Below are positions 24,471-36,291 of a DNA stretch of 64,000 nt, piece by piece; positions within the stretch are counted from its first letter, which is position 1; every line of letters starts with the position of its first letter. Made by a program: the position numbers and the translations under genes. The DNA comes from Plutella xylostella (lineage: Eukaryota > Arthropoda > Insecta > Lepidoptera > Plutellidae). The stretch lies in the NCBI RefSeq assembly GCF_932276165.1, contig NC_064005.1, positions 248,001 through 312,000 of the forward strand, given 5' to 3'. The notes under the pieces are model-generated. The model ran no database searches. It worked only from the letters and a program-made list of their open reading frames with translations, and was not told where the DNA came from.

Positions 24471-26253
24471 TATTTTTTCCAGTTATTTTGATGTGTATCC
24501 TTTTTTTTTCTTTGTTGTTTTGTATAAGTATGTGTTTCTTTTCTTTAAATCTGTATTTTTTTGTTGTTGCTGTCTATGTGTCGAAAAAATGTATCTTTAT
24601 CTTCAAATCACGCCATCTATCGTTTGTTTTTTTTGTGGCTACTGTCTATAGAAGAAATTCCGTCATTGACAATTTTACGTTACGAATTTATTTTTATTTA
24701 TTTTATTTTTATTTTTACATTTTCGTGGAGAATCAACAGCATTTTGTTAATAAATAATTATTACTTATGAACACATAACAACTTGATGCCATTAACAGAA
24801 TGAACTTAGTAAACCCAGTTAACCTAACACATCCAGAGGAAAAACAAAATCTCTTTCTCTCTCTCTGAAAAACATACTTAATAGCCCAAACTCGATGCTT
24901 TTAGCTATTAACATCTTTGAAATAAAATTGAGCCACCACCGTGTTACTGCCCTCATCAGATCCTCACGAGACCATACCTCAACCAGCACCAAGAGACTGT
25001 ATTTTTGATCCCTAACCTAATGTTCGTGCGTATTGTCATCACTTAGATCCATTCGCTATATTCCTGCTCCTCATCAGACCTTTACGAGACTGTAATATCA
25101 CGAGAATATTGCACACTATCTAATTTAATTTAATGTATTGAATATACTGGAAGAATTATGCTTCCTCAATTTCAAATCAAATTATGTTGGTGTCATAAAA
25201 GTTGAAAAAGTGCAATGACAACCAATGTGCAGTGATTTTGTATCTGTACACGATAAGATCGCGAGCTGTCAGTGCTGCCTAAACCGACGTGACCCTTCTT
25301 TGGAGGCCAGCGGCCAACTGAGTCAAACGTCACTTGTGTTTATGATTTTATAACACAGAAAGCCGCCATAGATATTTGTATGAAGATTTGGGGGAAAAAA
25401 ATTGCTCAAGTTTGGGATTAATTTACACAAAATAAGTGTGTGTTTATTAAAAAACAAGGTATTTAGCGCCTAGTCCAAGCCTTTAACTTTATAATATGAT
25501 AAAAATCATATGAAAATTCTTAATAATTACGACACAGTTGTTACAATACGGGAGTGTGATTGACTGGTTTTTCTTGATATTCTGAAATTAATTTACAGTT
25601 ATCCATAATCATTTACTTAAATTCGAATGATTCAGCACCTAGCTAGACTCTTCAACTACCTATGTGATTTTTTTCAAGGCTGTAGAGCATCATTTACTAC
25701 ATAATTCTATGACAATGCCAACCCTCGATTCCCTATTGCAGACCCTTAAAGGTAAAACTGGAACGGAAAAGCTAGTAAATCATAGAAAGAAGTTTTATTA
25801 TAAACATTTCATTACATAAGTTACATTATTATACTTACTAGGTCATTGCACTGCTGCACCGATTCGATTGATTAGATTACGTGACTCACTCTTATCTCAA
25901 CTTACTCTACCGACCTACTCCTACTGTGCATTTAGTTTTACTTGCTTTATTTGTATGCACAGTGTGGAGCACAATAAAATAACCGTTTGTTCTTATAATA
26001 TTCCTACAACCCTGTACATAATAATATTGTAACATCCTGTGGTTTTATGCATTATACATTCTTAAAAATTTCACAAATTTGTTAGTCGGACTCGCCCATA
26101 AAGGGATCTAGGCTAGTCCTAGCCTGATATCTATATATCCTGATCTATAGTTCCTGAACTAGTAGTAAGTAAGTATTATTGAAAATTGTATTTCTCCATA
26201 GTTTATCCAACTGACAGTTGTTTATTTTCTTTCCAGATAACTAACAATCAGAG

Positions 26254-26331
26254 ATGGAAGCCCACCACGACCACGGTAGCCACCACCCGCCCGCGGCTGA
26301 CGGCGAGTGCGCGCCCGGGCACCTCATGACG
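26254..26331 (+). CDS. Ctr1: Ctr1 coding exon 1
   Basis: Encodes the 26-residue extracellular His-rich N-terminus. The exon itself begins at 26237 after ttctttccag and ends ATGACG|GTCAGT, phase 0. Confidence 0.9.
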
Positions 26332-26339
26332 GTCAGTAC

Positions 26340-26386
<47 letters not shown>

Positions 26387-29300
26387 TATCATCATCATCA
26401 ACATGAGACATGAGCTTGAGTTGAGAGGAGCCTCGCGTGGGGTGACGTATCAACTAACTGTACCTCTAGGTACGGCGCCTCTACCTCTCCCCAGTCGTGT
26501 CGGTCAATCCGTCCCATTGGGTTACGATTACGAGAGTGATGGAACAGAGAGTGCTCCTGTGTACTGCGCACACACTTGGGCACTATAATCTACTCCTGCG
26601 TAGATGGCTGATCTCAAATGAGATTGGCCGCCGTGGTCGAAATTCGGCTAGGAGGACATTATTATTATTACCTCTTCGGCGGCGCATCAAGGGCTAGTAC
26701 GGGGTGCATTAAATTTAAGACGCGGGAAAACTTTTGTCACGTATTTTAGCGCCCTGTGCTACTGTTGCCTTTTTAGGCCCTGCACAGTTAGTGACTGATA
26801 ACTTATCTGACTGCCTATCCTAATGATTTATCCATGGTGGCAAACTCTAGTCTAGCTCTTAATTATGTTTGTCACCGAAACTGACACTATACACGCCAAG
26901 AGGATCATCACCTTCATCAACATGTTTTAGGGCGAAGTAGAGAGAGGCAGATATTTTATAAAGATAACATAGTTAAAAGTATCTACCTTAAACCTACCCC
27001 TTACCTTACCCCCGGCGGTACCTTTCCCGCGACCCATCATTCCTACCGTTTTATTATTTATCACTATAAATAAAATTCAGATAACATTTTCAAATAAAAG
27101 ATGGGTTCAGTACCGACCGATACATTGTTCCATAAAGTCAATTTAATTATAATTAAAGCAATCACGCATATCATGTACAAGTAGGTATACAACAATCAAT
27201 GCCTAGTTTGCCTAGCTATATTTATAACATTTTGCAATTTATATGTACTTAAATACAAGTTGACCTTCAATGAATAATAAGTTTATTAGGTCAAGTGGTC
27301 ACATATATACAATCTGGGGTTTTTCAACCTTGTAAAACCTCAATCAATCAATAGGAAGATAACAGCTGAAAACCCCAATGACAAAGAACTTTTATTTTCA
27401 AATCGGTGGATAGGTTTTTATTAATTTTCATATCTTAACTACGACCACCGACAGTCCAATTTGTAATATTTAGAACCATATAAGAACCTTAAGTTCTTCT
27501 TAAAAAACAGAACTAGAATTACATAGGAATTTGTGGTTAGCATCTATCATATCCAAATCCAACTGTGATAAAATACCACGTTGTCAGTAATTACAATAAA
27601 CGTTCATTGGAGTTGGTATAGGTACTTGATTCAGTTGCAAATTTGTCGGTTTCTATGTCTGTGCTGCAGCTATCAAGCCAGGCTGTCTATACCACAGTCG
27701 CGGTTGGCAGTTGATATTTTATAAACAGGAAACAGGTTTTCCCACACTACAACGTACCTACGAAAGCAAAACCACTTCATCAATATCCGCATCATAATTT
27801 GATGTTTCAGGGTAGTCAATTGAATAGAATACATAATTTAAGAAACCAAAACATAGATGTATCAAAAACCTGAACAATTAGCACGATCACCTGATTCTGT
27901 TTCTGGAGCATCTCGATGCATCAATATTCGCGTATCCGTTAAATTCCTAACTTCAGTCAGTGTGTCAATGTGATTCAGATACTGTCGAGACCACAACCCA
28001 CATTTGCGGTTAATCCGTTATATGTCTTGTAACATAGCGGACGAAATACCGCCTTAAATACTACCAATGATGTGTCCAAGACAGTACCAGCTGTCAAGAG
28101 TTGGCTCTTGAATGTGGATTATGATTTGTATGCGCATCCTGCGCTGAAACCACGCTTTCTACCTTAACAACGTCATGTTACTCTACATCTTTACAAAACG
28201 CGAAAAAAACTGTAAGTAATCCTTACTCGTCCTCCACTTTTTCAATTCATTTTCACCTTTTTACTGATCAGTTTTAATTCGTCTGAGCTGTAAGCGCAAG
28301 ATTACATTACAGCGTCATACTTAGTACCGCCACCGTCGCCATTAATAACCCCATGTCTACTTCAACTACAAATCTCTTACTTGTTTCACCTTAGCATCAA
28401 ACAGACCAACACCAGAGCCAATAACCAGCGTTTGTCTTAAGTTTTTGAGTTACTGAACCTGAATTTGAATTTGATGGTCACCCAGTGTTTGGCGCCCATA
28501 AATTTATATACCGTGGCCATTTATCAATAGCCCACTAACGTCCCCGTTCTCCCGCTTCCAGTTCCACCTGGGCGTGTGCCAGGAGATCCTGTTCTCGGGC
28601 TGGGTGACCACCAACGCCATGCAGCTGTTCGGCTCGGCCGTGGCGCTGTTCGTGGCCGGCTTCCTGTACGAGGGGCTGAAGTACTACCGGCAGGCGGCGC
28701 AGCACGGCGCCAGCAGCAGCAACAAGGACAGCCAGGTCAACATTACCAAGACCGAGTGTGGGGGTGCCGACGGGCCGCGCTGCCACAGCCAAGTCAAGTG
28801 AGTTGGGGTTTTAGCAGGCCTTGGGCACACTTTGGAATAAGATAGATATACATAGTAAAATTCGTTTATTTGCCTTGTTCCTCAAAGTAGGATTCACTGA
28901 CCTATGACAACTAGGACCTGACCTTAGAATTGGTTTGTCCATAAAACTATAATTCTGTAAATTTTTGGTTGCCTATTATAGGTATGGTGAAAGTTAAAAT
29001 ATTTATACCTGCTGGAGCCAGTAGGTAGATAAGTATACAATCGTTATTGTTAAAGTCAAGTCACGTTACTAATCAATTACAACATTTTATAGGTACGACT
29101 ATAAAAAATACTCGTAAAATGGCCATAAAATCAAATATTATTAACAACGCTACAGCCATAGCGAAACTGAAGTTTACTTGTTGCATGTAGTAGGTAGATA
29201 AACTTAATGAATAATTAACTTTCTTTGTTAAGTATGTTTTCATTATCTTACAACAAACATATGTAGCTGTTTTTATTATACAATAACACATGTTTAAGAA

Positions 29301-32068
29301 TCATGTATTTACCTAATACATACGTTCAAATATCTCCGATAAGTACTTAAAACCACGTACTTAATTTAATATATTACAATCTATGTCGAATAAACATGTA
29401 GGTTTCATAACATCATTAATTAATTAATGTCAGTAGGAAATTAATATAATAAGTTGCATATTCACGATCAACGATGATAAAGCATAATATCGGTAGGTAA
29501 AATGTACTAAAATTATCATATTTTAAACTGTGACATTGAGCTGTAGATAGATAGGACCCACCATGTATGTGGTAAGTTACAAAACTAACAACAGTTTGCG
29601 GTACCGGGTACACCGCTACAATGCTTGATAGTAACTTTCATTGATAACAACCATGTAAATTGTAAAGGGTATAGATCTAATAGGGACCTAAATTAATAGC
29701 TGTATTTACAAGAATCTATGGAAACGACCGTTTAATTACTTATACCATAGGATAACGCGGACTCGGGAGTAATAGGTAAGGCTAAGTAAGTATAGGCATT
29801 TCTTTATAGACAATAATGAATCTCAACAAGTACAAATAATACGTATAACGTATAAGTAGAGCTATTAACGTAAACGATGTGTCATTTCATTTCCAACGGT
29901 TAAATTGTTTAATTATATTCTTTTGTTTTCAATGCAACCCTGGCAGTGACCGACGATGTTGAATTGTTAAATTTCAAAGTGGATTATCCTCGCCACGCTA
30001 CGTATTACTGTTAACGTACTATAATCTCGACGATTACCGCTTATCAGTGTCACTACCTGGATACCTAGTACTATTTTTGGAAACAGTCGGTTTTGTGAAC
30101 TCGTGTATCTCAACGATTAATGGTTTTCAGTTTATGAGACTAACCCACTGCCACTTTGCCTTACGAATGTTAACATTTCATGTGGTCAAAATTTTGCCGC
30201 CCACCGGATGGAGCAGTGGTTAGTAGCTCTGACCGCTCCCGGGTTCGATCCCCTTCCGGAACAGATATTTGATTAAACCCAGACATTTGTATGATTCAAT
30301 TAAGTTTATGTGCAGACTCAAATCTCAAACCCACTGGAGACGTCCCGCCAATACTTTTACCTTCGATAAGTATATGGCTTGTATTTAAACCTCCACCAGA
30401 AATTATATGATACTGCCGCCAATAAATTCGAAATCTCCGCCAAAACGGATAAATCATCACCAAATCATGCTTCCCAAAATATTTTTGAAATGAACCAAAT
30501 TATTTTTTACTGCATACTGTAAAACTATATTGACACCATTAAAATTTATTTCAAACCAAATAAAGTATATCATCGCTATATAGATGTAACCAATATATTC
30601 TTTTATCAGCATCATTTTAATAATCCTTTCTAACCAAAAAAAGTAAAAGTAAATATTAAAAATTAAGTTTATACCAAATAATAAATAGCTTATCACAAAA
30701 CAAAGTCACTTGTTAAATTGCTTTATGAATTAATTAAATCATTAGTATGTGCCTAGTAAAATCTATCCGTTACGCCATCTCGACTCCCATTCGTGTGGCC
30801 GAGGGTTTGAATTTTGCCATGTACCAATAAATTCTATAGAAATAAGGAATTGAAAGAATATAGAATAAAGGACTAGGCCTAAACCCTTCCTTCATTGGAA
30901 GGAGACCCGTGCCCCAGCAGTGGGGACGTAATGGGTCGTGATGATGAAGGAATTGAAATACAATTTATTATAGTTAAGTGCTTGGTGCTTGGGGTTTCTC
31001 TGATGGATCGTATCAGAAATGAGGTTATCTGTCAGAGGACTAAGGTTATTGACATAGCTGTCAAAATATGCAAGCTGAAATGGCAGTGGGCTGGTCATAT
31101 CTGCCGAAGAACCGATAACTGTTGGGGTAGACGAGTTCTCGAGTGGAGACCTCGAACAGGCAAACGCAGCGTGGGACGCCCTCCTGCCCGCTGGACTGAC
31201 GACCTTAGGCAGGTTGTGGTTGGATGAGGAAGGCCGAGGACCGAGTGTTGTGGCGCTCCTTGGGAGAGGCCTATGTCCAGCAGTGGATGATTATTGGCTG
31301 ATGATCATGATGATGATAGGTAAATGTATGTATATGAGGGCGGGCGCGGGGGGATGGCGCCGCTCAAATTTGACCTTGTCCAGAAGGGGTGAATTTGCCG
31401 CGATGTATTGAGGTCGATGTACTAGACATCAACATTGCGTCCACAAGCATCGCGCAAATTCAAAATTATATCATATTAAAATTAACAGGTAAATCGATTA
31501 CCTTTATACTATATTTTATTTATATTGTTTTTGGGTAGGATAGTTTGGTGATATAAAAAAAAATGGAATACTTAGTATTGGTGTCAATGTTTATATTTTA
31601 GTATAGCATAATTTGGTGATGATTTATCCGTTTTGGCGACGAAAAACATTTTCTATTGTAAACTTGCAATTATTTGGAGGCGTGTTTATTTATTTTGGAA
31701 CGTAAACGTTTTTTTTTGGGGTTTCGATTTTGGAGTTGATTTAATTAATTTGGTTATAATTATTTTTTTTGGTGCAATGTATTAGCGTACAATTATTTTT
31801 TTTGGTGATGATTTAAATTGTACCCTAAGTATATTAGGTTGTACTCGGTTGATGCTTAATTTGTGTTGTTATTGTTTTCAGATACGGGATGTTCTCATCT
31901 CCTCACGTGGTGCAGACGCTGCTGCACATGATACAGACTACTATCTCATACATTCTTATGTTGGTAAGTACCATCATGTTTATATTAATTTACCTACCAT
32001 ATACTTTCTGAATTTATGAAACGAGGTCTAAATAATCCTAACTAATATTATAAATGCGAAAGTAACTG

Positions 32069-32103
<35 letters not shown>

Positions 32104-32960
32104 TACTCTTTCACGCCAAAACTACTGAACGGATTTGAATGAAATTTGGTATACATACGGTCTAGGCCCTGGGAAAGAACATAGGCTACTTTTTATCCCG
32201 GAATTCCCACGGGAAAACTTTTTAAGGCGAAGCGAAGCGCTGTTTGTCTGTTACTCTTTCACGCCAAAACTACTGAACGGATTTGAATGAAATTTGGTAT
32301 ACATACGGTCTAGACCCTGGGAAAGAACATAGGCTACTTTTTATCCCGGAATTCCCACGGGAAAACTTTTTAAGGCGAAGCGAAGCGCTGTCTGTCTGTT
32401 ACTCTTTCACGCCAAAACTACTGAACGGATTTGAATGAAATTTGGTATACACATATGTTGTAGACCCTGAGAAAGAAGATAGGCTACTTTTTATCCCGGA
32501 ATTCCCACGGGAAAACTTTTTAAGGCGAAGCGAAGCTCGCGGGAACAGCTAGTATTCCATAAAATCAATACCGCAATAGGACCTCACTCAAACTTTCAAA
32601 CCTGCTACAACCATGGCCACATTAGTAATCACATTCAAGAATAGCGCTGCTGATGATAATCATCGAGCATCTGTCAGAATCATTATTGAAAGTTACATCG
32701 GATTTATCGTTTGCGAATGTTCCATGGCAGTATACATATAGTCACAGTATATAGGCCAGCAGCTGTAGTCAAAATCCGTCGTCCGTATTCACACCCCTCC
32801 TCCCATCTCATTCAGTATCTAACCACCGTCTCTCCACCAGGTGTTCATGACCTACAACGTGTGGCTGTGCCTGGCGCTGGTGCTGGGCATGGGTCTCGGC
32901 TACTTCGTGTTCGGCTGGCGGCGCGCCGGCGGCGGAGACACCAACGACTGCTGCTCGTAG
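26254..32960 (+). CDS. Ctr1: High-affinity copper importer Ctr1, four coding exons, 171 aa
   Basis: Coding exons are 26254-26331, 28562-28797, 31882-31963 and 32841-32960 (516 nt with stop). All junctions have GT/AG sites and the frame is continuous. Ctr1 forms a trimer in the plasma membrane and passes Cu(I) into the cell (known for the family). The N-terminus is His-rich (MEAHHDHGSHH), then LMTFHLGVCQEILFSGW leads into TM1 at about residues 41-68 (ends FYEGLK-like: LYEGLKYYR). The loop has a glycosylation-type NIT site. TM2 carries the M-x3-M filter motif (M131-LVF-M135, across the exon 3/4 junction) and TM3 the G-x3-G packing motif (G148-G152). It ends CCS, a Cys pair where others have HCH. 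Length fits the family's 170-190 aa. The start is the first ATG, 17 nt after an acceptor at 26236, so a non-coding 5' exon must lie upstream. No neighbour is functionally linked. Confidence 0.93.
26338..26400 (+). repeat. (TCA)n microsatellite in Ctr1 intron 1
   Basis: About 19 TCA units with one interruption, starting 8 bp after the exon-1 donor. Open frames reading poly-Ile or poly-Asp through it are artefacts. Confidence 0.9.
26401..28561 (+). other. Ctr1 intron 1, remainder
   Basis: AT-rich intron without recognised repeats or coding sequence beyond the microsatellite at its start. Confidence 0.5.
28562..28797 (+). CDS. Ctr1: Ctr1 coding exon 2
   Basis: Encodes the pre-TM1 segment, TM1 and the cytosolic loop (YYRQAAQHG...NITKTEC...CHSQV). 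The acceptor is cgcttccag and the donor AA|GTGAGT, leaving phase 2. The exon is strongly GC-rich. Confidence 0.93.
30198..30300 (+). mobile_element. SINE fragment in Ctr1 intron 2
   Basis: tRNA-like head with A box TGGAGCAGTGG (30209-30219) and B box GGTTCGATCCC (30242-30252), followed by acagatatttgattaaaccc. This matches the body start of the SINE at 19.47 kb. The tail is missing. Confidence 0.7.
30870..30948 (+). mobile_element. RTE LINE 3' tail
   Basis: Contains ggagacccgtgccccagcag and ggacgtaatgggtcgtgatg, then a short (gatgat) end. This is the pattern of a LINE 3' terminus, different from the adjacent one at 30985. Confidence 0.55.
30985..31320 (+). mobile_element. RTE LINE 3'-terminal fragment
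   Basis: A frame from about 30992 to 31227 encodes the LINE C-terminus: SLMDRIRNEVICQRTK, LKWQWAGHICRRTDN and RRVLEWRPRTGKRSVGRPP. It is followed by the 3' UTR with ggcctatgtccagcagtgga and a terminal (gatgat)n. It is 5'-truncated and lies in Ctr1 intron 2 in the sense direction. Confidence 0.8.
31882..31963 (+). CDS. Ctr1: Ctr1 coding exon 3
   Basis: Encodes YGMFSSPHVVQTLLHMIQ and most of TM2, ending LML at TTG|GTAAGT in phase 0. The acceptor is attgttttcag. This exon is too short to show as a separate open frame. Confidence 0.92.
32062..32553 (+). repeat. 148-bp tandem repeat (three units) led by a (GTCT)n tract
   Basis: A (gtct)n run at 32068-32104 leads into three units starting tgttactctttcacgcc at 32101, 32249 and 32397. 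The first two steps are exactly 148 bp. Each unit ends aaggcgaagcgaagc. It is an expanded form of the dispersed repeat at 20.43 kb, in Ctr1 intron 3. Confidence 0.9.
32841..32960 (+). CDS. Ctr1: Ctr1 coding exon 4
   Basis: Encodes the end of TM2 (VFMTYN), TM3 (GMGLGYFVFGW) and the C-terminal tail ending CCS-stop. The acceptor is tctccaccag. Confidence 0.93.
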   Translation: MFMTYNVWLCLALVLGMGLGYFVFGWRRAGGGDTNDCCS

Positions 32961-34985
32961 ACCGATAACGCTCCTGCCACCTCAGCGCTCCTGGTACCTG
33001 GTGCATCTTCTGAAGACTTCTTCTCAAACTTCAACTTCCATTCAAAATTGTATATATTATTATTAATCATGATATTAACTGGTACTTGGTGTTCGTCCAG
33101 CCGTTGCTCGTACCTTGATCGATGACGAGGACCTAATTGTGAAGAAACTTCGATTCAAAATTGTAGACCCGGACGCTCCTGCTACCTCTGTGCGCCTGGT
33201 ATATGAATACAGAGCTCTTATAGCGAAGTAACTCAGATTCTAAATTGTATAACTAGCGTGGGTATTAAATAGTCAAAACCAGATTAAGCTGTCTCCTCCC
33301 CTCCATTCAGTTGTGAGCTAGTGACAGAGACAGTTTAATTCAGATAACAGCCACCTCATTTTCATCTTCTTTTTTATCGCACTTCAGTAAAGCCCAAAGG
33401 GCTGTATTGTAAGTACATACGGGGTTGAGAATGGATGTACCTACCTATTTGATACAATTTTACGAATTTGTGTTTGCAAAAGCATTGCTTTGTACAGAGT
33501 ATGACTTCTTAAATATTGTTTACATTATTACAATATATGTACCTACCTATAAGTAATATAATCAACTGTTTGTATTAACTAGAGTAAGTACCTAAGTAGG
33601 TACTAGACATAATTTCACCTTTTATAAAAAATACTTATAAATGTTTTATGTTCCATTTGCAATCCAGATTTTTTATTTGAGGCCTTTCAAACTCACCTAG
33701 GTTTTGATTGTTAGGTTTTTATAGATCAGTAAGTATATGGAGTTTATAGTATTCGTTCCATGTACATAAGTATTTTTAAATTTTGTTGGTAGGATTAATT
33801 GAAAAAGCGACACTTAGACCGCCCATTTTATGGGCTTAATGATAAAACCATCGATACTATTAAGAAACACGCAGGTATATTCTAATATCTTTTAGACGTT
33901 GAATCGGAAAGTACTCGTACGTACTTGTTAACTAGATAGAAATCATTAGGTTTTAATTCAAATAAAATCATCAAACTGCCATGACAAAATCTCCAGTAAA
34001 ATTGTAAACATAAGTATATATAAAAAAGTAAAATTGTATAAATATGTCATTATCAAAATATACCTATTTATAAAAAGGCTACAATGAATCGGCTACATAA
34101 TTAAATAAAACCATGTAGAATTATGTAGTACATATCTTTAAAAATATGACTGTAAACAAATTTTCAATATAATTTAAATTTTCAATTAATATAAAATATG
34201 TCATTGTGATATTTTTTATGAATTAAATTAAGGTTAAGTAGTTAGGTAGTTAGTTAAGTATAATATTTATGTACACTTTAAATACGAAATATGCATGCCT
34301 TTCCCACATTCCTTATAAATTTTATAAAAAGTAGACTATTTTATAAACAATAAATTTGTATTATTTCGTAGGCTACTTTATAAATCTTTCCGTAGGTGGA
34401 CATTAATTTTGAATAATATTTCATACACATTTATTAGATAACTAACTGTTTGATGTATTATTTATACATACATAATATTCGATAGTGCGAAAACTGCCAA
34501 ATTACTAAAACAAATCTAGAAAAAATATATATTTACATACAGCCTAGCAAATAAGAGTAGAAAGCAAAACATTACTTTCAACTTTGCAATGATCGTCTGA
34601 TATTGTCTGAAATAATTGTTGATAATAACGAAAGTAAATAATTATTGAATGGGTATCCATTCCCGTTTTCTGCACCTTTTTGCAAGCTAAAGCTACGTCG
34701 GTATTACCTGAGTTATTTTATATGAGATACTTTTATATATATGACGGAAATATACCTTCTTATAATAACATATTATTTTGTAAATGACTTTATAACTACT
34801 TAAATTAAATACGTTTCTGTATAATGTTTGTATTTATTTGAATCTACTCTCAGGCATCTATAGATTACCTACAACGTAATAAGTACTTAAGTTATTTAAA
34901 AAACCTATTACCAAACTCCTCACCAATAAAATATAATAGATTAGCGCTAGGTAGGTATTTAAGAACCACCTTTTTAAACTAGTTA
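32961..34985 (+). other. Ctr1 3' UTR and downstream flank
   Basis: Begins with an imperfect duplication: the stretch after 32961 (aacgctcctgccacctc, caaaattgta) is echoed at 33170-33255. Candidate poly(A) signals AATAAA lie at 33961 and 34104. The remainder is AT-rich and silent. Confidence 0.4.
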
Positions 34986-35029
34986 AATTTTCACATCAAA
35001 CCGGAGCCGGTCATCGTTGGTGAGGCAAC

Positions 35030-35442
35030 AATAGACGTTGTGCAAGAAATGTCTACCTCGGGCAGACTATTCGGCTAGTCAGAAGCAACTTCGACAAGGA
35101 GGCTGCAAAGCGCGTCCAACTGGGTTGGACTACATTCGGGAAACTTCGTCACATATTCTCCTCGGCCATTCCTCAGAGCCTGAAGACAAAAGTCTTCAAC
35201 CAGTGCGTCCTGCCAGTGATGACGTATGGTGCAGAGACGTGGACACTGACGGTAGGACTGGTCCACCGATTTAAAGTAGCTCAGCGTGCTTGCAGTCGAG
35301 AGCTATGCTTGGGTTTCTCTGATGGATCGTATCAGAAATGAGGTTATCCGTCAGAGGACTAAGGTTACCGACATAGCTGTCAAAATATGCAAGCTGAAGT
35401 GGCAGTGGGCTGGTCATATATCTGCCGAAGAACCGATAACCG
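35030..35442 (+). pseudogene. RTE LINE reverse transcriptase fragment
   Basis: From 35086 a frame reads NFDKEAAKRVQLGWTTFGKL, then VFNQCVLPVMTYGAETWTLT, the RT thumb region of RTE elements. A frameshift falls near 35300. A second frame (35310-35400) then gives SLMDRIRNEVIRQRTK and LKWQWAGHI. The latter part is nearly identical to 31000-31110, so both derive from one family. The copy stops before the 3' UTR. Confidence 0.8.
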
Positions 35443-35522
35443 ATGATGATGAAACTAGTTTTCGGATATTGACAAGCTTGAAAATTTCACTAGAGGAGAT
35501 AACGTTCCTTAGACTATACTTT

Positions 35523-35906
35523 GGGGCCGTCCATTAATCACGTGAGGCTCAAAAGGGGGGGGAGGGGGTACGGAAAACCTCACGAAATATCACGTGGGGG
35601 GAGGGGGGGTCTTGTTAGATATCACGTGTATTATTTTTTTGCCAAAAAGGGCTAGGTACAATTTTGAACGGCGCAAAAATTTTAACGATTTCTAGTTACC
35701 TTGATTGACTCGCCCGCCGTTGCGTTTCAATTCAAAACGCAATTTTCGTTATATTTTTTCTAGTCAAAAATAGCCGTTACATATTATAGACTCCCAAAAA
35801 ATACACGTGATCCAAGGGTTGGTCCCAAACCTCACCAAATATCACCAGGGGGGAGGGGGGGTCAAAAAATGAGAAAAACTACCTCACGTGATTAATGGAC
35901 AGCCCC
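35523..35906. mobile_element. MITE with 25-bp terminal inverted repeats
   Basis: The left end (35523-35547, ggggccgtccattaatcacg...) matches the reverse complement of the right end (35882-35906) with one difference. TTT on both sides may be a 3-bp target duplication. The inside has several G runs (for example ggggggagggggggg) next to both ends and CACGTG boxes. It has no coding capacity. Confidence 0.8.
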
Positions 35907-36291
35907 TTTGCTAAATAGCCGGCGCATTACTAAAAAGTTCTACCTACTCCACAAATTAAATAATTCTATTTCTATTTGCTGCCAGTAACGCCATCTACGA
36001 CAAAAAAATCAACCTTCTGTTGTGTGGCAGAAATAAGTAACGGGAACTATATTTCTTGCCAGCAAAGTTTATTTTTGTCATCAACTTGTATCAGCAAATT
36101 AATAGATCCACCGTAACTAAATATTTTTATCCTCAAATAAATAAAAAGTGTCCTCTGGTATGAATTAGCAAATAATATCAATACAAAAATCTAAAATAAT
36201 AGATCGATTGCCAAAAAATTTGAGTTCATTACATAAATAAAAACTTCATTTGCAGAATATTATTTTTGCTCAATAAATAATAACTGCGCCC

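Larger units (their letters stand above)
19743..26236. other. Long intergenic region upstream of Ctr1
   Basis: Mostly AT-rich with repeat debris listed separately (20.43, 22.38, 22.55 and 24.27 kb). A mixed-composition block at 20690-20880 without repeats could be a regulatory element. No gene is supported. Confidence 0.35.

Noticed and set aside
24407..24770. Phe/Tyr-rich membrane protein frames
   Set aside because: T-rich sequence downstream of a dispersed repeat gives long hydrophobic frames on two registers; no start context, splice or family support.
26241..26588. Open frames encoding poly-Asp and poly-Ile
   Set aside because: They read through the (TCA)n microsatellite and cross the real Ctr1 exon in wrong frames.
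28535..28845. Alternative frames over Ctr1 exon 2
   Set aside because: Shadow frames produced by high GC content; only the frame with FHLGVCQEILFSGW matches a family and joins the splice sites.
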